From contig VXAU01003738.1 in the NCBI GenBank assembly GCA_013399695.1, forward strand, positions 1,562 through 65,561: a stretch of DNA of 64,000 nucleotides. The letters run 5' to 3'. The DNA is from Formicarius rufipectus. Taxonomy: Eukaryota; Chordata; Aves; Passeriformes; Formicariidae. Position numbers and translations under genes: made by a program. Of the stretch, positions 1-10,739 are shown in pieces. A model generated the notes under the pieces. That model was not told where the DNA came from, ran no database searches, and saw nothing but the letters and a program-made list of their open reading frames with translations. The first letter of the stretch is position 1. Every line of letters starts with the position of its first letter.

Positions 1-3000
1 TTGGTTGGGTTTTGTTTTGTTTTGCTTTTAATATAACTCCTGTGAGACCAGGATTTGTGCTGTAAGTACCACACTTCTTAGCACTCTTTAGTACCTTCTA
101 TGAATTGCAGGCTTTCTTTGTAATCAAGGCTTTTTTTGCCAGTCACACTCCATCCTGGCAGAAGAAATACTACAAACTGATTAAATGCACACTTCTCTGT
201 ACACTGGAGGTCTTTCTAGTTCAGTTCAAAAAAGGAAGGAATTTTCTAACTCCATTATCTTATTAAAAAGTGATCTCTGAACATTACCAAGACTAAGGGG
301 GTAAATGTCTTATGTAGAAGTTCCTTTTAAACTGCATAAAGAGAACCTCTCACAATGGTATATAAAAGTCCTTGTTTTCTAAACAGAGCTTAAGTTTCTA
401 TAGACACCTTGAAATAAGTAAATAACTTTTCCCTGGCAGAGATAATAATTTATCAGGAGGTTTACATGTGTAGATGGGAATGGGAGAAGTGTGCCATAAT
501 ATGGAACCGTAAAATGAAAACTCTCGCTCTTTAGTCATGATGAGCCTTTTGGGGCACATTGCTAAAAAGCAGTCTCTGCTTGAGTGAAAGGAGCATGTCA
601 GAGAGAAAGAAACAGTATTCAGTGAGATAATAGAGGGGATATCTTTTCTGAAACTAAGTTAGGTAACCTCTGAGAGTAACCTTCATGTTAGACAAACATA
701 ATTCCTCTGCAGAATGAAGTTTATTTCAATTAAAGAAAAGAACATAAAGATAGGTTTTTAAAGTTAGATGTGATTGCTTATCTCAAGACATACACACATA
801 GATCCAGAGCTGATGAAAACATGTATAAACAAATTATTCCTTCCTGAACACACTGACCCAAAACCCTCAGTTTTGGAGGTAGCAGTAATATCTTTCTGCC
901 CTCTCTGTTCCCCATATTGGGAAAGCTATTATGATATCTAATATGAAAAAAAAGTGTGGCCCAAGGTGTCAAATCCTTGGACCATGTCTCTCTCTTGACC
1001 ACAGAATCATCCTTTTAGGACCATGGAACTTATATGGTTTAACTACCAAAGTACACCAGAGAGACTAATTTTCTTCTGCAAAGAACCCCCATGATCCCTA
1101 CCATGGTGATTACATTTCTAAGTTGAATTAGCTGTTGGACCCTAATCTTTTTCAAGAAAAGTGTGCAGAAAAATAGTACTGATTCATTGAGTCATATCCA
1201 GGCAACTGAGACAGAGCTGAGATTAAAGGAAAGATGACCTTAGGTTTATTTACGTATAAAACTGTATCTGTAGAGAAAAGGCTGTATGTTCAGTGCAAGG
1301 GAATAGTAACACATTCTATACACTGTGTGGAGCTAAAAAAAAAAAGAAAGAAAAAAAAATGACGTCTGGCCACTGCCACTCAGGAAATATTTCCCAGTTT
1401 CCCCAAAACTCAATCTACCAATCTCTCTTGCAATGTTTACCTCTTCAGTGTTAGTATTTGATATTAACATCAGGTTCTTGAAACTGTTTCTGTATTTTTG
1501 TCCTTTGTGTTATAGGCCTTTGCCTATGCAATCATTTTTCTATCCAACGATCTACAGTGTCATTTAGATCTGACTTTGTTCAGCTATTTACTATTATGAA
1601 TATTTATGCTTTCATTAACATCAAAGATATTTAGGGTACTTTATAGAGAAATTAGATCTCTACAAAGAACTTACTCATGGCTAGAATTTTCAGTTTTTCA
1701 TAAAAGAATAAAAATCTTAGACTATGAAAAAAAGCAAAATTCAAGTAATAGTGTGACAGAAAATGTGTGAAAGTGACAAAGTACATTAAAACATTCTTAA
1801 TTTTATAATTAATCTTTTCAAAGCAGTATAATAATACTTAATGTGAATTATTACAGAATTTAAAAGGCTTTCCTATTTACATTATAGTTCATGTTTGTAA
1901 TCTCAGTAATCCTTATGCTTAGCTCACCATAATTTCTGTGATAAATAACTAGCCCTAATTTATAAAAACTCTGTTCCCATCAACACCTCTGAAGGCAACC
2001 TTCCTTCTAACATGTTCTCTCACATTTCAGTGAGGCTGTCTATTCTCTTTATTATTTCATCTACCTGTCTCTATACAATATCTCATATTAACAGCTGGAA
2101 AAGATCAGAAGCAAATGTGTTGTCCCAGGATTTTCACCTTTTTCTTATTAAACATGGTTAAGTCCATTCCAAAAAACATAATTGAAGTATAGAGTCAAAG
2201 CAATGTTCAGGAAAGAGTAGACGGTTGTTAACATTTTGGCTGGGTACTGATGGAAGCTTTTTTTTGCCTTCTTACAGGCTTAAAATAAAATCTTCAAATC
2301 AAAAATAAAAATTTAAATTGAAAAATTGAAAGATTAAAAAATGTTCAAATGGGGCATATTCTTCTTTCCCAACCTTATTCCTTCTCATTGGTCAAATTCT
2401 TTCTAAGCTCTTGTAAGTTTCAGTGTAAACTTTTGAGATGAAGAGTCATTAGCCAGTGTAAAACAAAAAAATGTTACAAACTTCTTACATATTGTGAATT
2501 CTTGATATTGCTGAAGTTTATGATAAAAAATACTATTCTTATATAAAAAGCTGTAAGCATACACAAGAAAATATTCTATTTATGTTAACCAAGCCATAAG
2601 TACAAACAAAATGCTTCTCAAAGAGTCTCTAGAAAAGAGTATCTTAACCCGAAGGGAACATGCAGTTTTTGATATAAACAAGGTTTTAATGCATACTACT
2701 TGGTATTTCATCTTACAAGCAATATGTTTTTCTTTTTATGTAGGATTTTTTTTTTTTGTATTCTATACAGAGACATTTGAATGCATGAGCCATTTTCTCA
2801 TTTGTTCATGAGATTTATGTTGACTATTTTTTCAAAGATTTCATTTTTAAAAAGGAGAGAGGGAGGATTTTCAGTGAGTAGAAAAGAAAGATGATGATTC
2901 CATGATCCTCTTAACTAATATGAGGCATACCTTTCTTATTTATGCTGACAAAAATAATACTTTTTTAAAACACTATTCTTAAAAGTGTTGTGGGAATTTA

Positions 3001-3465
3001 TTTTTTATTATAGCAGTTTGTTGATTCCTTGCATGCGCATTACAAGATATCATGTCTGGTTTCACTAGCACATTAGGAATCATCATCCTGAAAATGTGAT
3101 AAACTCAGGAAGCTCTGAAGGATGCAGTTCACCAAAGATTTTCACCAAGGATTAGGGTAGAATCGGTCTTCTTAAAGGTGCTAAAGTACCCTGCACAGTA
3201 ACAGCTAACAGAGAGCTACAACAAATCGGTGCTACAAGTGTGTGTCCTTCCTGTACATTTTGATATATTAAATTTGTGAATAAGAAAAAAAAAAATCCAC
3301 ATATTGCAAATGTCTCTTTCTTTACACTTTTCGAACCATAGTAAATAATAATATGATTTCATTTTTTTGTCCTGACATTAATCTAAAGATTTCTAGAGAT
3401 AATTTGTGGAAGTACTTGTGATTTGTCCTATTTGATGGACTGTGGTACTCTTTGACCTTTTTTAT
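1..3465. other. AT-rich non-coding block, no gene recognised
   Basis: I see no coding exon, RNA gene or recognisable transposon here. The block opens with a short TTTTG-rich run (1-30) and contains an A-rich tract at 1334-1359, followed directly by TGACGTC, a CRE/ATF-like heptamer that is probably fortuitous. All reading frames are short, and the longest (2611-2811 +) ends in a low-complexity hydrophobic stretch with no family resemblance. Confidence 0.6.
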
Positions 3466-3640
3466 TTCTTGGGTTTTTTTGTTTGGTTGGTTGGTTTTGT
3501 TTGTTTGTTTGTTTGTTTTTGTGGGGTTTTGTTTTTATTGGTTTGGTTTGGTTTGGTTTGGTTTTTGGTTTTGTTGGTTTGGTTTTTTTTGTTTTGGTTT
3601 TTGTTTTGGTTTTTTTGCTTATTTGTTTTTCTTTATCCTT
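3466..3640. repeat. T/G low-complexity block with (GTTT)n and (TTTGG)n
   Basis: This strand consists almost only of T and G. It contains GGTT repeats near 3484, GTTT repeats near 3500-3520, and four or more TTTGG units at about 3541-3562 followed by degenerate units. Two overlapping frames of 82 and 73 codons run through it, but their products are only F, G, W, L and V and simply translate the repeat. GG runs spaced by three T's fit the pattern of a weak two-tetrad G-quadruplex; that is inference. Similar blocks recur at 10620, 55507 and, on the other strand, 61576. Confidence 0.9.
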
Positions 3641-3844
3641 TTTTCTTTTTTACTAATGAATTTAAATTTCTGATAAGCCTTGTGGTGTAGAAAAGATAAA
3701 TAGTGCTGGGAGAAGGGTGAGATTTCAGGAAGGAAGGTATGAAAGACATAAAATATGCAATGTCCATATTGTGGGGTGTAGAGAGAAGCACAGATTCCTA
3801 TAAAATATGACATGGGACCTAGAGAGAGCATTTCATCTGTTCAC

Positions 3845-4215
3845 TTGCTGCAGGGTAGGATCAGCTATGTTTAAATTATTCCCAATAATTATTTGACTAA
3901 TGATAGAGATTCTAAAACCTCCCTAGGCAACCTATTTTAATGCTTATCTTTTCTCCCCATTAGGATCTTTTTTTTTAAATGTATAACTTAAATATCCCTT
4001 GATAACATTTAAGCCCATTAAGTCTTGTTCTATGCATAGTGAATGTCTTTGAAAAAATCTTTCATTTATTTGAAGACTATTGTCTCCCATCAGTATTGTT
4101 CTCTCTAGAACAAAGTCCTTAACATTTTCCTTTTACATGATAGTTTCTGACATTCTGAGTATTTCCGTTCCTCCACTAATTATTTTGTTTCTCTTCAATT
4201 GATTATGAGAATTAC
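3845..4215 (-). mobile_element. Old, degraded CR1 LINE 3' fragment
   Basis: Read on the minus strand, this is a diverged copy of the 3' part of a CR1 non-LTR retrotransposon (end of ORF2 and 3' UTR). Plus-strand landmarks are the 'cctccctaggcaacct' stretch near 3920, the 'taagcccatta' and 'cttgttctat' words near 4010-4030, and 'tttgaagactattg' near 4068. They occur in the order seen in ancient amniote CR1 copies. Many substitutions and small indels separate it from the consensus I recall, no frame survives, and the typical octamer tail is not visible. The heavy divergence suggests an insertion predating most bird radiations. Family assignment is from memory; the exact ends are uncertain by tens of bases. 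Confidence 0.7.
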
Positions 4216-5374
4216 TGCCAAAATTTGAATGTGAAATTTCCAGCTGAGCCCTTACAGCTCAAGAATTGTTTTCAGTGTCTTACAGAACAAGCTGTTGTCA
4301 GAAATCAGAAGACCATGGATACAGCTTGTACTTGACAGCTACTGAGATAGACAGTACTCATGACATTGTTTTTCTGCAAATCAGCTGTATATTTGCAGTA
4401 AGAGTAATATATTTGTCATAGAATATATTGTATGTTGGCAAATAGCATTAGCTCTTGCTTTTTGTCTAGGGGTTTGGGAAGCTGGACTTTGATACTGAAA
4501 TGTGAAAACTGTGCTTTTAGAGTTACAAATATGTTTCTGTATCACAGTGTAATGCCTGCCCTTTCACAGCACTGTGAGATGTTTTGTCTCATGCTCTGTC
4601 TGTGATTTTTTATAATCACTGCATTCTGCAGTCAAGGAGTTTAACCAGGATATGTTTTGCTAATAGAATTTCTCACTTGTTTTGCTCAGGTTCATCTTTT
4701 TCTTTTTTTTTGTAAAATATTAAATCCAGTTCTGTTCTCAAACACAGTATTTATTCCTCATAGCTTAATGCTGTCTTCTAGTGATCATAATGAGGTAAAG
4801 TGCACATGCTATAGGTTTAGTTGTTGAATAACATCAAACATAGGACATATCCTTGCAGAAAACTACTGAGTGACTCTTTTAAGTGTATCTTCCAATGCAT
4901 CTTTTCTTCTCTGAGTACTATTTCCTAAAATGTTTCTTTCTCATCTAGGTAGTTTCATCTAGGGTCTTGTTCATTTAGTTATAAGAATACTATAAAAGTA
5001 GTGAATTCTAAGGGAAAAAGGTCTTATTAAAATCAAGAAATATAACAATGGCTTCATGATTTTCACAGGAAATGAAAATTAGTCAAATTTAGTCAATATG
5101 ACTTCTTCCTGATAATTCTACAATGGCTGTTATTCAATTATATTCGTAGTAATTTGTATCATGAGTTAGTCATGATTTATTTTGAAAGACTTACTCTTAT
5201 GCTGTTTGGCCTAAAATTTTCCAGTACCATTTTGGTTCCTTTTAGCTAAAGACACAATATCTGACTGTTCGTTACACTGCTACAGTGTCAGTTGTATGTC
5301 ACCAATGTTTAGAAACTTAACGACAGTAAGTGCTGGATTCTTCCACCTCAGATGTGATAATCTGAGTTATGTGC
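4216..5374. other. AT-rich non-coding block, nothing recognised
   Basis: There is no open frame with family resemblance, no hairpin of note and no repeat beyond short T runs. It separates the old minus-strand CR1 from the younger plus-strand CR1. Confidence 0.6.
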
Positions 5375-5786
5375 ATACCGGGGGCCGAGAGGCCGGAGAG
5401 CAGCCCCACAGAAAGGAATATGGGGATTTCGATTGATGGCGAGTTGAATCTGAGTAAGCATTGTGCCCTGGCAGACAAACAGGCCAACCATGTCCTGGCA
5501 TGCATCAAGCACAGCATCACTTGCCACCTGAAAGATGATTGTCCCACTCTACATGGCACTGGTGTGGCCTCCCCTTGAATGATGCGTGCAGTCCTGGGCA
5601 CTTCAATATAAAGACATCAAACTGTTAGAAAAGTAGCCAGAGGATGGTGACCAAGATGGTGAAAGATCTCAAAGGCAAGACTTAACAAGGATCATTTAAT
5701 TTCAGGTAGTTGTACAAGGAGCTGGGAGTTGGACTCGATGGTCCTTATGGGACCCTTTCAACTTGAGATATTCTATGATTCTATGA
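5375..5786 (+). mobile_element. CR1 LINE 3' fragment with tail and internal deletion
   Basis: This is a CR1 retrotransposon remnant, 5'-truncated as is usual for the family. The first part (5375 to about 5680) encodes the C-terminal end of the ORF2 protein. Words such as 'gagagcagcccca', 'gccaaccatgtcctgg', 'gatgattgtccc' and 'accaagatggtgaa' follow the CR1 consensus, and a 69-codon frame at 5369-5578 still reads through part of it. The last part (about 5705-5786) is the 3' UTR with 'ggagttggactcgatggtcc' and the tail of two ATTCTATG units ending at 5786. Roughly 250-300 bp of consensus between these parts is missing, so the copy carries an internal deletion near 5690. Frame breaks and stops make it non-functional. 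Confidence 0.9.
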
Positions 5787-8700
5787 AACAATTATTAAAT
5801 GTCCTGAGAGACAGCCTGCTAAACATCTCAGCACAATTTGCTTAGAATCTGGCAAAGTTCAAGTCATCAAAAAAATAGTAATGTATTCTAAGTTTCCATG
5901 TCTCTACTGTTATTAACCAATGATCTTTTTACCTTTCAGGGAACTGTGAGACAGTGAATCATTAAACATTTCAGTTCTCCTAGTTCAGTACAATATAAAC
6001 TCTTCCTGTAAATTTTTCCAGCCATTAGACATCTTATAAAGTGATTCTTTTCATGACGCTTCTGTCATTTGATAAATACAACTCTTTATCTTTCTCTTAC
6101 TTCACTATTTTGAATTCAGATCTTTCTTTCACATTCATTCCAGAACTTCTTTGAGTTTCACCTTCTATATGCTTTCCTCTTTAATTTTAGATCAGAGTGC
6201 AAGTTTAGTGTATTGTTGATATTGAAAAATGAAACTAAAAAGAAAAATTAAATATAGTAATAATTTTAGAATCCCCCTTAAAAGTTGGTCAGTAACCTGA
6301 AATGTTCTGTATCTCTGAATATCTCCGAGTACTTCCAGAAGACATAAAAATTTTGAAGGTAGAAAATCAATACTTTTATTTCCATTAAGTCTATGAAAGA
6401 TATATGAGCAAGATATATTTGAGAATAGAATTCTACTTATATATAAACATATATATGACCTGATTTTTTAAAGAGCTTTAGTGTTGATAAAAAAATGTTT
6501 TGTAACTCAGAATGTAAGCAACTTGAGAAAAACCCAATTATTTCAAATTCTAGGTCTAGGACCAATATAGTTTAAGGCATTGTTAGTTATATAATGAAAT
6601 ACCATCAATGTAATGGTGCTGAAAAGTGCTGGTAGTGCAAAGTAAATAAATCTGTTAGATTTTCATAAAACTGGGTGATTCCTGCTGTGTTACAAATAGA
6701 AGAATCAAATTATTTAGATCCAATAAACTCAAACAAAATAGGAAAATCATGGATTGATGTTAGGTTATGTCTTTATTTCACTTTTCGTTCTAAACCAAAA
6801 TAGGACACTTAATAGAGCTTTTAATGTTCAGAAGACAAAATAGATACTCTTCAATTATTTCCTGTAAGATTTCTCTGTTTCCGTGTGTCTTATATGTAAT
6901 GAATACAAGGTTCAATAGAAAGCTACACTTTTTCTCTATTTCCTTACAATAATTACCTCTAATAGTTAAATAAGGACCACATTTTTCTACAATAACATAT
7001 TTAAAATCTATACATTAGTCATATTAATGGGTACTTGAAAGGTTCTGGATGTTATCTCACAATATCAAGTTGATGAAGTTTTGAATTAGCTGGGAGTTTC
7101 AGAAAACAAAACCCATGGGGAAAAAATCTTTCCTGAAAGAAATCATGAATGGCAACAAATGCTAAATATCTGACTTCTTGAAATCAGATATCTGGCACTG
7201 TGAATCTTTGAATGGGAAATTTTTCTTCCCTTTAAAGACCCTTGCACAAACTATTTGTTCATGTGGTACATAATGTGCCCAAAACCCACATTTTCTATCT
7301 CTTTTCTCCTTCCAAACTGCAAAACCTCATATTGTAACCATGCATTTGACCTTCCATATGTATTTGTTAAGATTCCTGGATTTCTTTCCCACATTTACCA
7401 GGCAGATAATCCTGTCTTCTATTTACTTGGCTATTGAGCTTCAGGAGATCATGTACATATTCATGTACAGTGCAGCATGTGCTAAAAGATTCTGGTGTGT
7501 TCGGGATGTATTTAGACCTCCTTTACACAAAATACATATACTTGGATAAGCAAATTTGTTGAAATGGAGATATACAATGTCACTAATCAGTGGATTTTAA
7601 AAGATAACATCACAGAGAAGACAAAAAAGAAATTAAACTGAGATCCCCCGAGGATTTTGCTTTATTTCTCGGGAAGAGCATTTTCTAACATGGGCCATGT
7701 AAATGGTGCCTGTTACACTCAGAATTTTCTTATGGACAGAACGGACTGCACTTTATACATGCAGATTGAAAAATTACTGTAAATTCAATTAATAGTTTAA
7801 CAGTCTAATAAAAATACAAAAAAATGTCATTGGCAGTTCAGTTAAAATGATGCTAACATTTATACCCTGTATCATCTAATTATTACAGAAAAATCCTGTT
7901 AATAATGCAGTTGAAATTATTTTACATAAATTCTCTGGTGAATTAACCTTTTTCTCAGTTCTTATGTCCCACCTCTTCAAATATTCTCTGGCTCTAAAGG
8001 TCAGCATCTGAAACATTCCTAGAGTAAAATGAGGAAGGCTTTAGGAAAAAAACTTGGATGAAAAATTACCCCAGAAAATTCAACTCTTTACTGAATATAG
8101 GCAAAAGTAGATAGGCAGCTTCTCTTCACAAAACCTTAAAATGTATGAAAAAAATCTACTGCTTTTCCTTTTCTGTGTTGGTGTGTTACAAATGTGGAGC
8201 CCTAAAGCTGGATACCTCCAGGAAAGTTGGTTTTGTGATTATCTTTTGGTGAACTAGAAATTTCTCTTCCATCAACTTTTGATCTTACCCCAGTGGGTTC
8301 TGACACTGAAAACATTTGAACTTGATTCTTTCTGCTTTTAATTATTGTTCCAGTTACAGAAATATTGCACAGAGCCTCATCATGAAGTTTAAGATATGAG
8401 TGCATAAAGAGATTCCTTGCTATTTTCTGCTACCTCTACACAGTGCAGGACAATTGTTAAAGATGCAACAAGACACTTGAAAGTAAATTTCAAGGTCCCA
8501 GGGTGATCTGAAATAAAAATTGCATAATTGAAAGAAAATAGGCCCACTCACACCAGAAATAAATATTTCCACAGAATATAGATAGATAATGTACTTTATT
8601 TTGAGAAGCTATGAAACACCTAATAGGGCATTGCTGTGTATACAGAAACTTCACCCTTCAAGTGTAACTAAAATGTCAGTGTTAGTCATACCAAGCTTCC

Positions 8701-9268
8701 TCATTTTTCTTTCCTTGACAGCATTTTTTGTAAGAGAACTAGATCTGTATTTTCTGTCTTTTGTGGGGTAAGAAGTAATTTACAATAGCAAGAAATAAAA
8801 GGCTATAAAATGTATTATTAAAGTTACCTCTAGTTTTAACTTCTACTGTCAAGTTCTTAAGGCCAAGTTTCTTTTCACAAACTCTTATATTGTGATATGT
8901 GCTAAAAGGCTTTAGCCTGTTCATTTAACCACAAGTAGGGGTCAGAAAATTTTTAGTGCACCAATTCTGACACATTTTAAAAGACTCAGAACTATGTTCC
9001 AAATCAACAGAAAACAGCTCATTATTTTGCTCCTCACATGCTTCTACCCACCCACACCTGTGCACATGTGCAAACAGGTTCCCTCTGTCTGTGTGTTGCA
9101 GGTGGGTATTTAAGAAGTATCTTCATTAAGATAAGTCCACATCTCACTGCACAAACTTTAGTAAGGGTAAGTGCCAGGATCCCATTGCCTATTGTTCCAC
9201 TTGGGAGACTTCTCTCTTATTTAGAAGTATATCCTATACAGATCCTCATTATCCACTGGTGTTCAGAG
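5787..9268. other. AT-rich non-coding block, nothing recognised
   Basis: About 3.5 kb lie between two CR1 copies. I find no exon, RNA gene or repeat family. A perfect 8-bp inverted repeat (ATATCTGA/TCAGATAT) lies near 7167-7192. Frames of 60-78 codons at 7255-7549, 8202-8405 and 9038-9274 have no recognisable content and are of the length expected by chance. Confidence 0.55.
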
Positions 9269-9505
9269 ACATAGAATCTTAGAATCATTAAGGTACAACC
9301 TTTGAGCAAACACCACAATGTCAACTAAACCATAACACTAAGTGAACACTTTCAGGGATGGTGACTCCACCGTCTCCATGGGCAGCCCATTCCAATGCTT
9401 GACAACCCTTTCAGTGAAGTAATTCCTCCTGAAGTCCAACCTAAATATCCCCTGGCACAGCTTGAGGCTGTTCCCTCTTGTCCTGTCGTGGGTCATGAGA
9501 AGAGA
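9269..9505 (-). mobile_element. CR1 LINE 3' fragment, minus strand
   Basis: The plus strand shows the reverse complement of a CR1 3' end. It starts with a decayed tail 'atagaatcttagaatcatta', then 'catgggcagcccattccaatgcttga'-type 3' UTR sequence and 'cttgaggctgttccctcttgtcctgtc'. The copy is 5'-truncated at about 9505. A small deletion near 9293 has removed the usual 'ggaaaagacctctaagatcatc' segment behind the tail. A 65-codon frame on the plus strand (9395-9592) is only the antisense of the element. Divergence looks moderate, clearly younger than the copies at 3845 and 48606. Confidence 0.88.
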
Positions 9506-9757
9506 AGTACAGTAGTCTATATTACTGCTGGAGCTGGTGTGGTATTAGCATTCTTTTACAAGCTCAGAGTAGTTGCTTCCTGCATGGTATGAATGTGTTT
9601 GTGCTTTATGCTGCGTTCTGTTATTGTGTTGACTATGCTTTTAAAACCTTCTTACCCATATGGTACCATCTTTGAATAATACATTGGTGTGCCACACTTT
9701 AATGATTTACTAGGTCTATAAATCATTTGAAACACTGTTTGGGCTGCTGATGTATTT

Positions 9758-9802
9758 GAGTAATACATCATCACAAGATGCTGCTGAGATGATATATTAC
9801 TC
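9758..9802. repeat. 15-bp inverted repeat with 15-nt loop
   Basis: GAGTAATACATCATC at 9758-9772 faces GATGATATATTACTC at 9788-9802, pairing at 14 of 15 positions. Outside this stem, 'ccatctttgaataata' near 9666 is also roughly complementary to 'tattactctaaagatgg' ending near 9811, so a wider but imperfect fold of about 145 bp is possible. It might be the remnant of a small foldback element, but I cannot name a family. Confidence 0.6.
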
Positions 9803-10619
9803 TAAAGATGGCGCTGTACAGAAAGGAAACCTGGAGTACATTCAGTTACATACTACATTCATTTTTAAAAGGAGCTGCCACTAACGGAGCTACTCTTACT
9901 TCTTGACTGAATGTCATGGCCATTCTCGGAGGAGTTTAATAAATCCTTTTTCTTTTTCAGAAGAGAGATTCTGTGAGATTACCAGACTCTCTTACAGTTC
10001 AATTTATTACAAATTCTGGGTATATAGTTGTTTTGAGTTTCTTTCCCAAAAATCTGGTTTGGATATGTGTTTTGCAAATTTATGAAGTAATTCTAATTTG
10101 AATTAGAGAGAAGCAATGAATATATATATCTATATATATCTCAAAAGCAAAGGATGATAGGTATAGAAACTTGGATAATCTTTAGTGTCTATGATAGTAT
10201 AAAAGTTAATCAAAACTGAAAATATAGGTTGTGATGAAATCTGGGATGAATACCCAGCACAGGAAGGATCATCATCTAAGCTGCAAAATATTATGAGCTA
10301 TTTATGTCTAAACTTTTAGTTTCAATGAAGAGAGCAGGCACCTAAATTTAAGTAAAGAATATAAAAAGCTAATATAGAGCTGTTCAAATAATTAGGGCTT
10401 TAGTTCCATAAAAAAGAAAAATATAAACAAAACCCAAACTATTATTTTCTGTAATTGCGGAAAAATTAAACACACACCAAAAAAAACCAACAAAATAAAC
10501 AACTGGCCAAACCAAACTCCAAGATATTTTAAGTAGAAAGAGAATAAAAACAGTTTAAATTAAATATAATATTTTTATTTCATCTAAATTGTCGTAGTTC
10601 ATTCAGTTTTTATACAGGT
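9803..10619. other. AT-rich non-coding block with TA microsatellite
   Basis: No gene is recognised. A short (TA)n/(TATATC)n run lies at 10120-10141, and A-rich sequence with CCAA-type words surrounds 10430-10510. Confidence 0.55.
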
Positions 10620-10704
10620 GGGGGGTTTTTTTGTTTGTTTTTGGTTTTTTGTTTGTTTTTTGTTTTGTTTTGTTTTGTTTGTTTGTTTTTTCTTGCCTTG
10701 TTTG
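10620..10704. repeat. G6 run then (GTTTT)n/(GTTT)n tract abutting a gap
   Basis: A run of G's (around 10619-10625) is followed by T/G-rich units, mostly GTTT and GTTTT, up to the first N of the adjacent gap. A minus-strand frame of 60 codons spanning the gap is a translation of this repeat and of N's and is not a gene. Confidence 0.9.
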
Positions 10705-10739
10705 NNNNNNNNNNNNNNNNNNNNNNNNNNNNNNNNNNN
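10705..10739. other. Assembly gap, 35 N
   Basis: An unresolved stretch of 35 N lies immediately after the TTTTG-rich tract. Low complexity on its left side is the likely reason the assembly stopped here. True length is unknown. Confidence 0.98.

Noticed and set aside
1360..1366. TGACGTC as a functional CRE
   Set aside because: It is a single seven-base match behind an A-rich tract, with no promoter features or transcription evidence around it.
3442..3690. 82-codon hydrophobic frame resembling a membrane protein
   Set aside because: It is a translation of the T/G-rich simple repeat; F, G, W, L and V only reflect TTT, GGT, TGG and GTT units.
5317..5601. 94-codon minus-strand frame
   Set aside because: It is antisense to the CR1 fragment at 5375-5786.
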